From Corynebacterium suranareeae (GTDB taxonomy: Bacteria > Actinomycetota > Actinomycetes > Mycobacteriales > Mycobacteriaceae): a stretch of 64,000 nucleotides of DNA. The stretch's first letter is position 1. Each line of letters starts with the position of its first letter. Below, piece after piece: positions 1 through 9,402 of the stretch. A program made the position numbers and the translations under genes. Below the pieces are notes generated by a model. That model was not told the DNA's origin, did no database searches, and saw only the letters and a program-made list of their open reading frames with translations. Where the stretch lies: the NCBI RefSeq assembly GCF_002355155.1, contig NZ_AP017369.1:2046001-2110000 (forward strand), written 5' to 3'.

Positions 1-1293
1 AGATAGGACACTGTAGACACCATTCATAGCCTGCTCAATGATCTTTTCCCGACCATTATCAATCAAACGCTGTGTGTCCTGCTTGCCTAAACCTTCTTTG
101 ACCCGGCGTTTTTGTGCATACTGATAAACCTGGGACATTGCTGCCGGCATGGGTGAATCTGATTCACCTAATCGCGCCTCCACCAACTCACGCACTAATC
201 TATTCGGCTTATCCATTTCTTTGGCGTTGGTCGATGCGCGCCACAGGCGCTTATCCTCGGGCAAACAAGCGACTACAAATTGCGCAGCACTTTCTTGGGT
301 AAGTTGATGAAACGCCCAGCGCTTGACATAACTGGTGACATTACGTTTTTCATACCCCACCGCTGCCGACAAGTGCGCCATATGCTGATGCTGATCAAGC
401 CAGGCATCAATACCACGCCGCAGAACTGCTTTACCGGGTGCATTGATTTTGCCTTTTTGCGTGCCATCAGCTGCACGATTCCCATGACCGGCATCGACCA
501 GAGTCAAGTGTGCGTGCACATGCTTCGTATCGACCTGGATCACGCCAACATAGCGTAGGTCATCATAATGGCGCTGCGCTAAACGATCGACACCGTGCAT
601 GACAGCCATCCGCAGCTTCATCTGATCGACCTGCCCGCGATAATCACCGGCACGCTTAATATCTAAATCCTCTGGAATAAGACCATGCTCTGCTAAATAT
701 TCTTGAGTAAAAGACAAAACCACTTTCATCACGGTGTGGCCGTCCTCGTAAAGCTCTTGCACATTGTTACTTGCTGCATGAAGATCATCGTGCGACAGTG
801 AGACATCGCCGTAGCCAAAGGCCACACCGCCATTACCCTGAGCGCTCAGCATCAAATCATGTACGCGCTGCCCATCCTGGGTAGTAAATTCTGCGAGTTC
901 CCTAGGGTGCACAGGTTGTGATGGGTTGGCGGTGTCGGGAGCTGTGTCCGCGCCCGCGCGCAGTGCTGCTCGCCGGGCGCTGCGTTCTTCACGACGTTGT
1001 TTCAAGGTGGTGCGGCGACCTTGCCGGCCACGACGAGGGCTCATTTCAGGCTGCTGGTCATAGCCTGTTTCGCTGTCCGTGGTGAGCTGCTCCACAGCGC
1101 TATCACGGGCCATATACCGCATGATGAAGTCATCTAGTTTGTTGCGCACAATCGGCGCCACTGTTTCTACCGCATCACTGCGTGCCATATAGCCAGAAAT
1201 ATATTTACCTGGTGATGATCCCCGAGAACCTTTACCATTTGCTTGTTTGATCGTGTATTCATTGCGCACGATAATGGCTTGTTTCAAACTCAT
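1..1293 (-). CDS. MobL-like relaxase, C-terminus beyond the window
   Basis: The reading frame opens at an ATG (1291-1293) and runs without a stop to the window edge, about 430 residues. It holds a histidine cluster HVHAH at about residues 258-262 inside a beta-strand-like stretch (VIQVDTKHVHAHLTLVDAG). This fits the metal-binding HxHxH motif of conjugative relaxases, and the wider context (FGYGD, DLRYVGVIQVD) resembles the MobL family. Such an enzyme would nick oriT, stay bound through a tyrosine to the 5' end and pilot the strand into the channel. The region at about 80-110 is very basic (Arg-rich). The next gene upstream is a shorter paralogue without the histidines. The T4SS-like genes that follow support a transfer role. 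Family assignment is from motif recognition only. Confidence 0.72.
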   Translation of the reverse strand, partial: MSLKQAIIVRNEYTIKQANGKGSRGSSPGKYISGYMARSDAVETVAPIVRNKLDDFIMRYMARDSAVEQLTTDSETGYDQQPEMSPRRGRQGRRTTLKQRREERSARRAALRAGADTAPDTANPSQPVHPRELAEFTTQDGQRVHDLMLSAQGNGGVAFGYGDVSLSHDDLHAASNNVQELYEDGHTVMKVVLSFTQEYLAEHGLIPEDLDIKRAGDYRGQVDQMKLRMAVMHGVDRLAQRHYDDLRYVGVIQVDTKHVHAHLTLVDAGHGNRAADGTQKGKINAPGKAVLRRGIDAWLDQHQHMAHLSAAVGYEKRNVTSYVKRWAFHQLTQESAAQFVVACLPEDKRLWRASTNAKEMDKPNRLVRELVEARLGESDSPMPAAMSQVYQYAQKRRVKEGLGKQDTQRLIDNGREKIIEQAMNGVYSVLS

Positions 1294-1326
1294 TTTTCCC
1301 CACAGCTCTTTCGTTAACTACTACAA

Positions 1327-1363
1327 CAACAGCGCCGCCACCAAAACGGTAACGACGCTGTTG
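1327..1363 (-). terminator. Rho-independent terminator candidate
   Basis: Arms CAACAGCG and CGCTGTTG enclose an extra CG pair. It lies just after the stop of the relaxase paralogue and before the relaxase start, so the relaxase may have its own transcription signal. The U-run is weak. Confidence 0.45.
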
Positions 1364-1386
1364 CTTCTCCTGATGCCTCACCTTGC

Positions 1387-1995
1387 CTAAAGCACGACGT
1401 TGCGCGCCTCTTGATCCACAAGCCAGGCTTCAACACCACGTCTAAACAACACACGCTCGGTGTCCGTAATCTGCACCTGTGCGTTGCCACGTGCGTCATC
1501 GACACCAAAACCTGCATCGGCCATAATGATGTGCGCATACACATAGCTACGACTCACCTCGACAGATGCGACATAACGCACGTCCTCAAAAAACGTTCCC
1601 TCAAGCCCCATGAGCCCATTCATCACGGCTAAGCGTAATTCCATGAGATCAATGTCTGGATGAGTGTCCGCATAAATATCCTGACCAAAATAATTCAGGT
1701 CAAAGCCCATAACCCCATGCTCATGAAGATAGCTCTTATCAAAAACGACAATTGCCGAGATGACTGTATGCCCGCACGCAAACAGATCCTGAATATCTTC
1801 TGCAGCGGTTGCTACATCTTCATTACTGAGCGACGCGTCACCATAACCGAAGCACGAACCTCCGTCATCGGCTCTCAACCCTCGGGCTGCAATATTGTGC
1901 TGGATATGCTCATAGGGCTCTAGTTGTGTCTTGGTTGCACCGCGACCTTTGACCAGGCGCTGTTCAATCATGACCATAGCGTCATCGAGTTTCAC
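1387..1995 (-). CDS. Relaxase-like paralogue lacking the histidine triad
   Basis: This 202-residue protein starts at GTG, with AGGAG seven bases upstream. It aligns over most of its length with the relaxase encoded next to it: FGYGDASLS matches FGYGDVSLS, GHTVISAIV matches GHTVMKVVL, ELRLAVMNGL matches KLRMAVMHGV, DVRYVASVEV matches DLRYVGVIQV, and FRRGVEAWL matches LRRGIDAWL. At the position of the relaxase HVHAH motif it reads YVYAH (residues 151-155), so two of the three metal-ligand histidines are tyrosines. The arginine-rich N-terminal segment and the C-terminal part of the relaxase are absent. It may be a non-catalytic relaxosome partner, an oriT-binding regulator or an immunity-like decoy. 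Its integrity (no stops, good RBS) argues against simple decay. Confidence 0.7.
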   Translation of the reverse strand: MKLDDAMVMIEQRLVKGRGATKTQLEPYEHIQHNIAARGLRADDGGSCFGYGDASLSNEDVATAAEDIQDLFACGHTVISAIVVFDKSYLHEHGVMGFDLNYFGQDIYADTHPDIDLMELRLAVMNGLMGLEGTFFEDVRYVASVEVSRSYVYAHIIMADAGFGVDDARGNAQVQITDTERVLFRRGVEAWLVDQEARNVVL

Positions 1996-2036
1996 TGTAT
2001 TTCTCCTGTTGCCTTATGTGTGTATAGCTATGGAAA

Positions 2037-2079
2037 AATCGGCGCCACCAGCACAAACATGCTTAAAGTAGCGCCGATT
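2037..2079 (-). terminator. Terminator candidate after the 417-residue protein
   Basis: Nine-base perfect arms AATCGGCGC and GCGCCGATT lie directly behind the stop codon of the upstream minus-strand gene, followed on that strand by TTTTTCC. Confidence 0.6.
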
Positions 2080-2083
2080 CTCG

Positions 2084-3337
2084 TTATAGGTCTAGCCCGC
2101 GTTCTGCAATTTTTTCATCAAGCTCACGCTGCTCCACAGGCGTGGTGTCATATCCATGCTTTTGCTCGCGAATATATGCCTCACGCACAGATTCTTGAGT
2201 CTGGATCTTCTGTGCGACACGTCGGCTGGCTTCACGCTGTGCGGTCTTAGCGCGTGGCTCGCGATCAAAATCAAGCTCTGTCGCAGAAATCTCTGCAGCA
2301 CTAATGCTCGCTGGTGCTTCTGCCTCAACGGTATCGACAACATCATCGGCATCAAGATCAATAACGTCATCGAATTCAAGCTCATCAAGATCATGAACAA
2401 CATCGTCAATCTCTGCAGCACTAACAGTTGGTGCAGTATCAACCCCAGTCTCACGTTCGCTGTCCTGCTCAATTTCTCGCTCCACCACAGGCTCCTGGGT
2501 GCGAATCTTCTCGTTGTAGAACTCGGTGACTTCGCGCTCCCATTCACTCATACCAGCAGTGTCATCAAGATCATGGGTAAGGAACTGTTCAGCATCGAAG
2601 CTCTCTTCAGCACCAACAAGCACAGGCTCAGTCTGGAAGGAAATTCCAGCAAGTTTCGCCATCAACTGTGCCGCGCTCAGCGCTCGCTCCTGCTCAAGGC
2701 GCTGCGCATGTGCACTGACACCGGTACGGGTGCGGTTGGCATCAGCGAAAATATCCTTGCCCTCAATCTCTGCGCGAGAAATCGACTCAGATAGATCCGT
2801 GCCCGCCTCGCCCGCTTCACGCTGGCTACGGTAGTCCTCAAACATGCTGGTGAGCTCATAGCCAGAGGATTCTTGACTAAAATCCACACCATGAATCTCC
2901 GATAATCCCACAAGCACAATCGGTGGTGCATCCTGCGACTCTGGTGCCACGACAGTGACGTCGGCATTCATGGGCAACTCCCACGGCAGGCTCGTCATCA
3001 TCTCGCGCGGTGGCTGGAAACCTTCTAGATACAGTCCTTTATCAATGAGATCTTTATGCTGCTGTGGACTGAATTTATAAAATCCACTAAAACGCTGTTG
3101 GTTTTCTGAATCAAACGTGATTTTTTGAATGTCGTACGGTAGCTGCGACAATGCGGTCACGCTGTCAATGGCACCCTCAACGTGCAATACCGGTTCATGC
3201 TGCGTGCCAATAAACTCAACTTCAACAACATCTGGGGTAAACACCGCGTATACCGGCGCATCAAGTTGTACTTTTTCACCTTGTTCAGCAACCCGCTGCG
3301 CTGCCGGTGAATTGGTGTTAAAACCTGCAAGCTTCAT
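2084..3337 (-). CDS. Hypothetical acidic protein of the transfer region
   Basis: 417 residues, no signal peptide or membrane segment seen. The N-terminal 170 residues look like a folded domain (VYAVFTPDVVEVEF, LVGLSEIHGVDFS). The stretch at about 200-260 is helical and contains AQLMAKLAGISF. About 290-350 is a low-complexity acidic segment (EIDDVVHDLDELEFDDVIDLDADD). The C-terminus is charged and probably coiled-coil. It sits between the relaxase pair and membrane proteins of the channel, so a cytoplasmic adaptor role in transfer is possible. I do not recognise the family. Confidence 0.6.
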   Translation of the reverse strand: MKLAGFNTNSPAAQRVAEQGEKVQLDAPVYAVFTPDVVEVEFIGTQHEPVLHVEGAIDSVTALSQLPYDIQKITFDSENQQRFSGFYKFSPQQHKDLIDKGLYLEGFQPPREMMTSLPWELPMNADVTVVAPESQDAPPIVLVGLSEIHGVDFSQESSGYELTSMFEDYRSQREAGEAGTDLSESISRAEIEGKDIFADANRTRTGVSAHAQRLEQERALSAAQLMAKLAGISFQTEPVLVGAEESFDAEQFLTHDLDDTAGMSEWEREVTEFYNEKIRTQEPVVEREIEQDSERETGVDTAPTVSAAEIDDVVHDLDELEFDDVIDLDADDVVDTVEAEAPASISAAEISATELDFDREPRAKTAQREASRRVAQKIQTQESVREAYIREQKHGYDTTPVEQRELDEKIAERGLDL

Positions 3338-3378
3338 ATCGTTTCTCTTTTCTCTACGTATCGTGATGGTCGCGTTAA

Positions 3379-4092
3379 TTAGTAACGGACACTAATGCTG
3401 CGAGCTGCAACAACAGCGTCGTTGAGGGCGTCGTGTCGGTTCTTATCGTCTGACTCTTCTGACTCAGACTGCTCCTGGTGCGCCAGAGTCTCTTCGGCCT
3501 GTTCTGCCGAGTAGATGGCATCTAGTTTGCGCTGCTTCTGTGACTCTTTGGCCTGCTGCTTAAGTAGTTTCTTGCTTGCTCGGGCGCGCTTAGCTTCTTC
3601 ACGGGAGACCTTTTCACGCCCCGCATACAACCCCTGTCGCAGAGTCATGGTAAAACGCCACAAGGCGCCGAAGATGAGATTAAGTACCTTCATCACAACA
3701 AGTGCCAGCACAATCATGAGGAAAAGCACCGGGATGACCCAGCTAAAGAGGAATCCATCAGTGGTGGAAACAATCACACCGGCAGAAGCGCCAATGCTAG
3801 AAATAACCAGACTTGGCAGCACTGATACCCCCCATGTGCCGATGATGGTGACCACAGTGCCAGCTGCAAGGATCGCTACCGGCCACACCGCGATGACAAA
3901 AACCAGGAAAGCAAACCAACCACCCAGTGAGCCGGTGAGGTTCCAGACCTTATCAACCCACGTAGGCCACCCACCGGTGCGCGCAGTGATCGGTTCCACC
4001 GTATCAACCGCCACCGCCTCTGCATTCTCAACCTGTACCACATCATGAGCGCGCTGCAATTGTCGCTGTTTCTTATTTTTCGCTCGTGCCAT
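3379..4092 (-). CDS. Three-TM membrane protein, transfer region
   Basis: 237 residues. A basic N-terminus (ARAKNKKQRQ) is followed by three hydrophobic segments at about 54-78, 80-105 and 115-140 (for example FAFLVFVIAVWPVAILAAG and VIPVLFLMIVLALVVMKVL). The long cytosolic C-terminal tail is first basic and coiled-coil-like (REEAKRARASKKLLKQQAKE), then acidic. It lies in the type IV secretion gene block and is preceded by a gap with a strong terminator, so it may be expressed separately from the genes before it. No family recognised; a channel or scaffold component is inferred from context. Confidence 0.6.
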   Translation of the reverse strand: MARAKNKKQRQLQRAHDVVQVENAEAVAVDTVEPITARTGGWPTWVDKVWNLTGSLGGWFAFLVFVIAVWPVAILAAGTVVTIIGTWGVSVLPSLVISSIGASAGVIVSTTDGFLFSWVIPVLFLMIVLALVVMKVLNLIFGALWRFTMTLRQGLYAGREKVSREEAKRARASKKLLKQQAKESQKQRKLDAIYSAEQAEETLAHQEQSESEESDDKNRHDALNDAVVAARSISVRY

Positions 4093-4158
4093 AGTGCTTA
4101 TCCCAATTCCTTTTTAATACAAGTATGTTTGTCACTTTCTTTTTATAATATTAAAAGA

Positions 4159-4201
4159 CAAAACCCCCAATAGCTAGTCACCGACTAACTATTGGGGGTT
4201 G
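4159..4201 (-). terminator. Strong terminator
   Basis: Arms AACCCCCAATAG and CTATTGGGGGTT form a 12-bp perfect stem. It follows the stop of the first VirB8-like gene on the minus strand and ends the block that begins further right. Confidence 0.75.
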
Positions 4202-4213
4202 CCCCAGAAACTT

Positions 4214-4930
4214 TTAACCTGAGTACTTCACACCACCGGGAACAGTGCGTGCTTCGAGGTTACGAATCTTGCCGTCAATCACGTCATAGGCAAGCCGTGA
4301 TGTGGAGGTTGTTTCCGCCTCACCGCCAGATCGCTTCGACTTCATCGTCACCGTGGATACATAGCTGTACTCTGTGCCATTAATACGAGTGACCACAGAT
4401 TCTAAGCTGCCAAAGCGGTTGGACAGATCCGCATCATAGGCGTAGTGCACTTCGCCAGTTGGGTCTGTGCGAGCAATACCTGCCATCTCACCAGGCATAA
4501 ACACAGACATAAACTGTGATTCTTCATCCAAGTCATAAACACGCATCACCTGTTCACGCACGTCAAGGTAGTCGCGCACGCTGTCCCAGGTCAGCGCCAT
4601 GGTCAAAAACTCCCGAACAACTGCGTCATCTGCAGCCTTATGTTCAGCATCCATACCGCCAGTAGCATCACGCACTACCTGCTCTAACTGACCATCGAGC
4701 TTACTGTTTAGCGCATCGCGCTCTTGCTGCAAGGCCATAATCTCGCCAGTTTGACGCTTTAGTACAGCACTGCGATCAGCAGAAGTACTGATAGCAACAA
4801 TGATGACCACCACTGCCAAAATCAACGCAATAATCATGACAATATTTCGAACGAAAAAGCGCTTGACCTGATCAAGCATCGGCTCATCCTCAGTCACACC
4901 ACTCTGGTTGTGTAGGTTTCGCGTCGTCAT
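4214..4930 (-). CDS. VirB8/TcpC-like bitopic conjugation protein
   Basis: 238 residues with one membrane segment at about 30-48 (NIVMIIALILAVVVIIVAIS), a short extracytoplasmic coiled coil (LKRQTGEIMALQQERDALN) and a globular C-terminal domain at about 95-235 beginning VVREFLTMALTWDSVRDYLDVRE. Topology and the helix followed by beta-rich pattern fit the NTF2-like VirB8/TcpC family of type IV secretion channels. Its start overlaps the stop of the upstream gene as TAATG, which suggests translational coupling of two proteins of the same shape that may form a hetero-oligomer. Assignment is from architecture, not a database match. Confidence 0.55.
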   Translation of the reverse strand: MTTRNLHNQSGVTEDEPMLDQVKRFFVRNIVMIIALILAVVVIIVAISTSADRSAVLKRQTGEIMALQQERDALNSKLDGQLEQVVRDATGGMDAEHKAADDAVVREFLTMALTWDSVRDYLDVREQVMRVYDLDEESQFMSVFMPGEMAGIARTDPTGEVHYAYDADLSNRFGSLESVVTRINGTEYSYVSTVTMKSKRSGGEAETTSTSRLAYDVIDGKIRNLEARTVPGGVKYSG

Positions 4931-5943
4931 TATCGGTTCTCCTGTGCCTTGTTTAGCTCAGCGATTTCTAGCGCTCGCTGTAGTTCATCAACAAAAATAT
5001 CTTCGCCCTCAAGCTCTCCGGCTTCACCGCCAGCACGCGCGGCACTCGCCTCGGCGTTTGTGCCATGAGCGCCAAATTCAGTTGGTGAAGTGGTTGCACC
5101 GATACGCTGATGTCCCTCATAGGTATGCGCCAACGCCAGCGAACTAAACACGCCGGTATTGATGTTGTAATCAGCTGTTACCCATGCCAACAGTGCACCG
5201 TCACGGTCTCCACCAGTCAAACGCGCCTCCCACATCACCACCACGTGCTCAGTATCAGACATCGACAGTGTGGGGATCACAGCCCATTCCCAGGACTCAG
5301 CACCCATGGGTGCCCAGGTGGGGCGATTATTATCTCCAACAACAACTTCTTGTGGCTGGTACCAACGACCTGCCGCCTGAAATTCACCTGTTGTACCAGC
5401 GGATACCGTGAATTTTGGCTTGAGCTCGTCAACAATTGCCTTAAACTGCTCGGTAGCCACATCATCATCGACACTGGTAATAATGCCGGCTAACTGATTC
5501 TGTAAATCAGCCACATTCTGTGCACGTGAGGCTGCTGCATCAAATTGACTAGCAAGAGTCTCTTTTTTAGGCATTGCCTCTGCAGTGTTTTTTAAGTCAT
5601 TAACTTCATTACGCAGGGTAACAATCTGCTCATTGTTTGCGCTTACCTTGTCGTCAAAGCCACCTGAGGTGGTACTTATCCACAACGTTGTACCAATAAA
5701 TACAGCGCCAGCAAGCACAGTGATCGCGATGCGACCCAAACCAAACAGCGGCTTTCGCTTACTTGCATCTTCTTGCGCTTTTGCTAGACGACGTTTACGG
5801 ATTTGTTCTGCACGACGACGCAGATCATCACCGGTAATCTTCTCGAACGCTTGCTTTTCCTTATCGCTGCGCACTTCCCCATTGACGACCCCATCGACAG
5901 AGATGGGCTTAAGGTCATCCGACCCGCCATTATTCTCAGCCAT
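4930..5943 (-). CDS. Second VirB8-like bitopic conjugation protein
   Basis: 337 residues. The cytoplasmic N-terminus is basic (DDLRRRAEQIRKRRLAKA), a single membrane helix lies at about 70-90 (IAITVLAGAVFIGTTLWIS), and a coiled coil follows at about 100-145. The extracytoplasmic domain at about 150-290 contains FKAIVDELKPKFTVSAG and AVIPTLSMSDTEHVVVMWEARL. It shares the layout of the protein encoded immediately downstream, to which it is coupled by a TAATG overlap. Both are probably paired stalk or scaffold subunits of the transfer channel. The tail (residues 290-337) is Ala/Glu-rich and may be disordered. Confidence 0.5.
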   Translation of the reverse strand: MAENNGGSDDLKPISVDGVVNGEVRSDKEKQAFEKITGDDLRRRAEQIRKRRLAKAQEDASKRKPLFGLGRIAITVLAGAVFIGTTLWISTTSGGFDDKVSANNEQIVTLRNEVNDLKNTAEAMPKKETLASQFDAAASRAQNVADLQNQLAGIITSVDDDVATEQFKAIVDELKPKFTVSAGTTGEFQAAGRWYQPQEVVVGDNNRPTWAPMGAESWEWAVIPTLSMSDTEHVVVMWEARLTGGDRDGALLAWVTADYNINTGVFSSLALAHTYEGHQRIGATTSPTEFGAHGTNAEASAARAGGEAGELEGEDIFVDELQRALEIAELNKAQENR

Positions 5944-6005
5944 ATTAAACCCCTTTTAAAGTTACTAAGTTATTAAAGTTTCTAGAATATAAGTTATTAC
6001 ACAAT

Positions 6006-6048
6006 AACGGGGCGCACAAGCGCCAACTAGCAGCTCATACGCCCCGTT
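6006..6048 (-). terminator. Terminator after the wall hydrolase gene
   Basis: Nine-base arms AACGGGGCG and CGCCCCGTT directly after the cell-wall hydrolase stop on the minus strand; T-rich sequence follows on that strand. Confidence 0.6.
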
Positions 6049-6072
6049 AGACCAACCCAGCGTGAGAAAAAC

Positions 6073-7734
6073 TTATCCCGAAGGAGTTGTCATCGTTGGG
6101 TTAGTCATCTCGCCAATTTCTTTGCCAGCAGGGATCTGCACACCGGAGAACACTGAGTTTGTCTCGGACTTGGTGTTGCGGAACACCTTGAAGTTCACAC
6201 CCCAACCATCCAGGCTTAGGGTGTCCAACGCAGGCGAACGGTCATTCAACGATGCGTGACCAATAGCTGCATTAGGCTCTGAATTACCAGGGCCCAACAT
6301 GTCCACAACAACCTCATTGCTGACATACATCGCCACGTGATTCGGTGCACCAAGGAGCACATCGCCAGGCAACAAATCGCTTTCTGACATAGTGGCAAGA
6401 TTGCCGATTTCCTCCCAACGGCTCGATCCTGTGCCCACAACATACTCATACTGTGCTGCTGTTGGGCCTGCCGGGAACGTATCATCCGTACCCGACCAGC
6501 GAATAGCGGTGGCAACGCCACGGTCACAGGATGCGTAATACGGATCACCGGTCAGCACTTCATCATGGATATAGCGGTAAATATCGGTACCGTCATTGCC
6601 ACGAGAATCAGCCAAATAAGGATGCGAAATCGTCACCATTGCTTCTGCTGCGGACGTGTTTCCACCTGAGGTGCGGTCCTCTTCAGGACAATCATTAAGA
6701 GCATCCTGCTCATCACGCGCCGTGGCTTTTGCTGCTGCACCATCAGCCATAGAGATCACAGACTCACCCAAGGTTGAGTTCTTTTGCCAACCACCCATCT
6801 GCGCGTACCACTTAGATGCTTGCTCTGCACGAATGGGTGCATTACCTGGGACATCTGCCGGACGCTCCCATTCACGCAGGAAATACTCGGACGCTGCGGT
6901 GGGGCTATTGCTACTGGCGTTTTTATTATCAACCATTTCCAAAAAAACCTTGCGATCGCTTTCATTGTCGCCACCAATAGCAAATGCAAGCTGCACGTCG
7001 ATGTAATGCCAGTCTCGATTTCTATCGGCAGCAAAATCTAGCAACATCTGTGTGCGCCCTGCTGTCCACTGCCCAAGCCCAATACCCATCGGCTGAGGTT
7101 CAAAGTTCTTATCCCACGCAGCTCTCTTCCGGGGACCGATGGTATTTGGTTCATCAAAAATACCCTCCACCGAAGTCGGGTCGATACCTGATTCTGTCTC
7201 AAAGTTGCCCAAGATGCCGGCGATATTTTGATCATTCATCCCAAGATACGACAGCGCACCGTACACCAACTTCGCGTTCTCAGTCATATCACCTGCGTCA
7301 ATGGTAAACGGGTTGGTCGTTACAGGTGTCTCACACAGCTCGATAATGCCGTCTTTTCGACCTGCCGGCACCACAATCATCGACACAATCAACGCAATAG
7401 TCGTCACCGACGACAACACCGAGCCTGTACCCGCCAGCATTGCGCCTGCACGTGCGGTGATCATGCCACCTGTAGCAGCAGAGATACCAGTACCGGCAGA
7501 CAGGGCAAGCCCCATCATTCGTGTCCACAGGTTTTTAGCCAAATTACCCATAGAGCGAGCACCATTGGCTGCAAGTGCTGCAGTACCAAAACCTACACGT
7601 AGTGCACCATAACCTAAGCCTTGTGCAGCTGAGCGGGTCTTATCTTTTGCTTCATCAACAAACCCTGAGCCTCCCGAGTCACCATTATCAGGTGCATCGG
7701 GGGCATCATTTGGTTCTATAAAATCATTAGCCAC
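6073..7734 (-). CDS. Two-domain peptidoglycan hydrolase, VirB1-like
   Basis: 553 residues. A Gly/Ser/Ala-rich N-terminus and a membrane anchor at about 105-122 (VTTIALIVSMIVVPAG) precede a domain at about 150-320 with NIAGILGNFETESGIDPTS, MGIGLGQWT and ASEYFLREWERPAD. This matches the phage tail lysozyme type muramidase, with a Glu in the first motif as the likely acid. A second domain at about 375-530 has YYASCDRGVATAIRWSG and NHVAMYVSN, giving the Cys and His of an NlpC/P60- or CHAP-like amidase. The pair (muramidase plus cysteine peptidase) is the layout of Tn916 Orf14-type proteins that open peptidoglycan for the conjugation channel. It is flanked by its own terminator and follows the uncharacterised 487-residue channel protein. 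Confidence 0.75.
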   Translation of the reverse strand: MANDFIEPNDAPDAPDNGDSGGSGFVDEAKDKTRSAAQGLGYGALRVGFGTAALAANGARSMGNLAKNLWTRMMGLALSAGTGISAATGGMITARAGAMLAGTGSVLSSVTTIALIVSMIVVPAGRKDGIIELCETPVTTNPFTIDAGDMTENAKLVYGALSYLGMNDQNIAGILGNFETESGIDPTSVEGIFDEPNTIGPRKRAAWDKNFEPQPMGIGLGQWTAGRTQMLLDFAADRNRDWHYIDVQLAFAIGGDNESDRKVFLEMVDNKNASSNSPTAASEYFLREWERPADVPGNAPIRAEQASKWYAQMGGWQKNSTLGESVISMADGAAAKATARDEQDALNDCPEEDRTSGGNTSAAEAMVTISHPYLADSRGNDGTDIYRYIHDEVLTGDPYYASCDRGVATAIRWSGTDDTFPAGPTAAQYEYVVGTGSSRWEEIGNLATMSESDLLPGDVLLGAPNHVAMYVSNEVVVDMLGPGNSEPNAAIGHASLNDRSPALDTLSLDGWGVNFKVFRNTKSETNSVFSGVQIPAGKEIGEMTNPTMTTPSG

Positions 7735-7762
7735 AATGCACTCTCACAATCAATAAAAAAAT

Positions 7763-9226
7763 CTAGAAACGGAATTCAACAGCGTCGGAACCTTGGGCAA
7801 CCTGAGTATTTTCCACGGCCTGATCAAGCTGTGTTTCCGAGATCAACAGTTGTTGCAAAAGTTGTCGCTGGTAGCGCTGCTTTTCGTTGAAGTAGTCCTG
7901 GTATGCCTGTGCCAGATTGTTTTTCAGATCAATGAGCGGCTTTGCGCCTTCACTGAGCACATGATCTTCTAGGCGATCGCCATTGCTTAAGACCCACTCC
8001 ATCTGGGTGGCATTCCACGTCTCTTTGGTTTGGTAAGCGTGATCAGTAATCCAGTCCATCGCGTCTTGTCCACCTGGAATAACACTGTCTAGATAACCGT
8101 CCAGTGTGGTGCGATTACGCCAATCAAAGTCATAACCGCCACCAAAAATATGATCGGTGACCAGGCGGTATGAATTGTATTGATAGCCCTCACTCATCAG
8201 ATTATCCAGCGACGCAGCCATGAACGTCTTGTCCTCCCAACCTGGGACAGATTTCCCGGTGGGGTCCTCAGCGAGCTGCTTGGTAACATCGACACTTGCC
8301 AAACCTTCGATACGATCGCCGCGAATTGACTCATGCGGAATAGGCTCAATCAGCGACACGCGCTCACCCATAATGGTCGCGCTCGTAACGCCGAGCGCCT
8401 CCTTGTAATTCTCGATGCGACCAAGCAGTGCGTTCATACGTGAAAGTGACGTATCTAGTGCCTGTCGGTGACCCACCTCCGTATCTGTCATAGAGGTCTG
8501 CCAATACAACGCACGGAGATCAATCTGTTCGTCATTTAATGCCGGCAACGTCGCCAAAGTCTCTGCCGCTGGATTGAGCATGATGCGCCACTGGTCATGA
8601 TCAATAAAGGAATCGTCATAGCCTTGAGCCTTCATATTCTCCGAGGTCAAGTTTGTACTATCGACTTCGACAAGCTCTTTCTTTGCACGCATTGTGATGT
8701 TGAGAACCTGCATATCAAAGCCCTCGGGGGCCTCAAGCATGAGCCCAATTCGACCATCACCAAAGCTATAAATGGAACCCACAGTTGCTTGAGAGACATC
8801 TGCTGCTTTGGGACTGGTGCCAAGGTCTTTCACACCGGTGACATAGGCAAAATAATCCTCAGCATTAGTGGACATATTGGCGGGAACAGCAAACTTAATA
8901 ACAGCAAAAGCCCGTGTGCCCTCTACATTTTTCCAAAAGCCTGCGAGCTCGCTGACTTGGTTGGTTCGTGATGATCGAAACTCGACGTTGTACGTAGCTG
9001 TTTGAGAAAAATCAATGTTGCCGGCCTGCACTGCGTAAACAATTGTGCTGCCAAAAAGCAGTGACCCTGATACCACTGCTGCACCCGAAATAAGTGCTAC
9101 CCGCTCGATCGTGTAGTGCTGCCCTAAACGAAAGCGACTGACAATACGATCGACTTTCTTCTGCATACCCTCTTTATTTGATGATGACTTTTTCTGCTTT
9201 GTTTTTCTCTGCACAGTATTTGTCAT
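7763..9226 (-). CDS. Large bitopic extracytoplasmic transfer protein
   Basis: 487 residues from the ATG at 9226; an in-frame TTG nine codons upstream lacks an RBS, so I prefer the ATG. The N-terminus is very basic (RKTKQKKSSSNKEGMQKK). One membrane helix lies at about 44-66 (ALISGAAVVSGSLLFGSTIVYAV), and about 420 residues lie outside the membrane with no repeats. The region after about 270 is helical, ending in a Gln-rich coiled coil (NEKQRYQRQLLQQLLISETQ). It is encoded between the wall hydrolase and the pilin-like protein and is probably a structural part of the channel. No family recognised. Confidence 0.6.
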   Translation of the reverse strand: MTNTVQRKTKQKKSSSNKEGMQKKVDRIVSRFRLGQHYTIERVALISGAAVVSGSLLFGSTIVYAVQAGNIDFSQTATYNVEFRSSRTNQVSELAGFWKNVEGTRAFAVIKFAVPANMSTNAEDYFAYVTGVKDLGTSPKAADVSQATVGSIYSFGDGRIGLMLEAPEGFDMQVLNITMRAKKELVEVDSTNLTSENMKAQGYDDSFIDHDQWRIMLNPAAETLATLPALNDEQIDLRALYWQTSMTDTEVGHRQALDTSLSRMNALLGRIENYKEALGVTSATIMGERVSLIEPIPHESIRGDRIEGLASVDVTKQLAEDPTGKSVPGWEDKTFMAASLDNLMSEGYQYNSYRLVTDHIFGGGYDFDWRNRTTLDGYLDSVIPGGQDAMDWITDHAYQTKETWNATQMEWVLSNGDRLEDHVLSEGAKPLIDLKNNLAQAYQDYFNEKQRYQRQLLQQLLISETQLDQAVENTQVAQGSDAVEFRF

Positions 9227-9349
9227 AGCTCTACCCCATTTCTTTAATGACAAACTTATTTTAACTATTTAAAGACTAATTAAATTTAACACAATTAAAT
9301 AAACAAACATACTGCATTATTTAACTCAACTAACGCCCCCAAAACATAC

Positions 9350-9387
9350 AAAAAGCACACCCTCAGACATCTGAGAATGTGCTTTTT
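9350..9387 (-). terminator. Terminator after the pilin-like gene
   Basis: Outer arms AAAAAGCACA and TGTGCTTTTT with inner arms CTCAGA and TCTGAG; U-runs on both strands, so it could serve both directions. Confidence 0.75.
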
Positions 9388-9402
9388 GCGTGGCGCTAGA
9401 TC

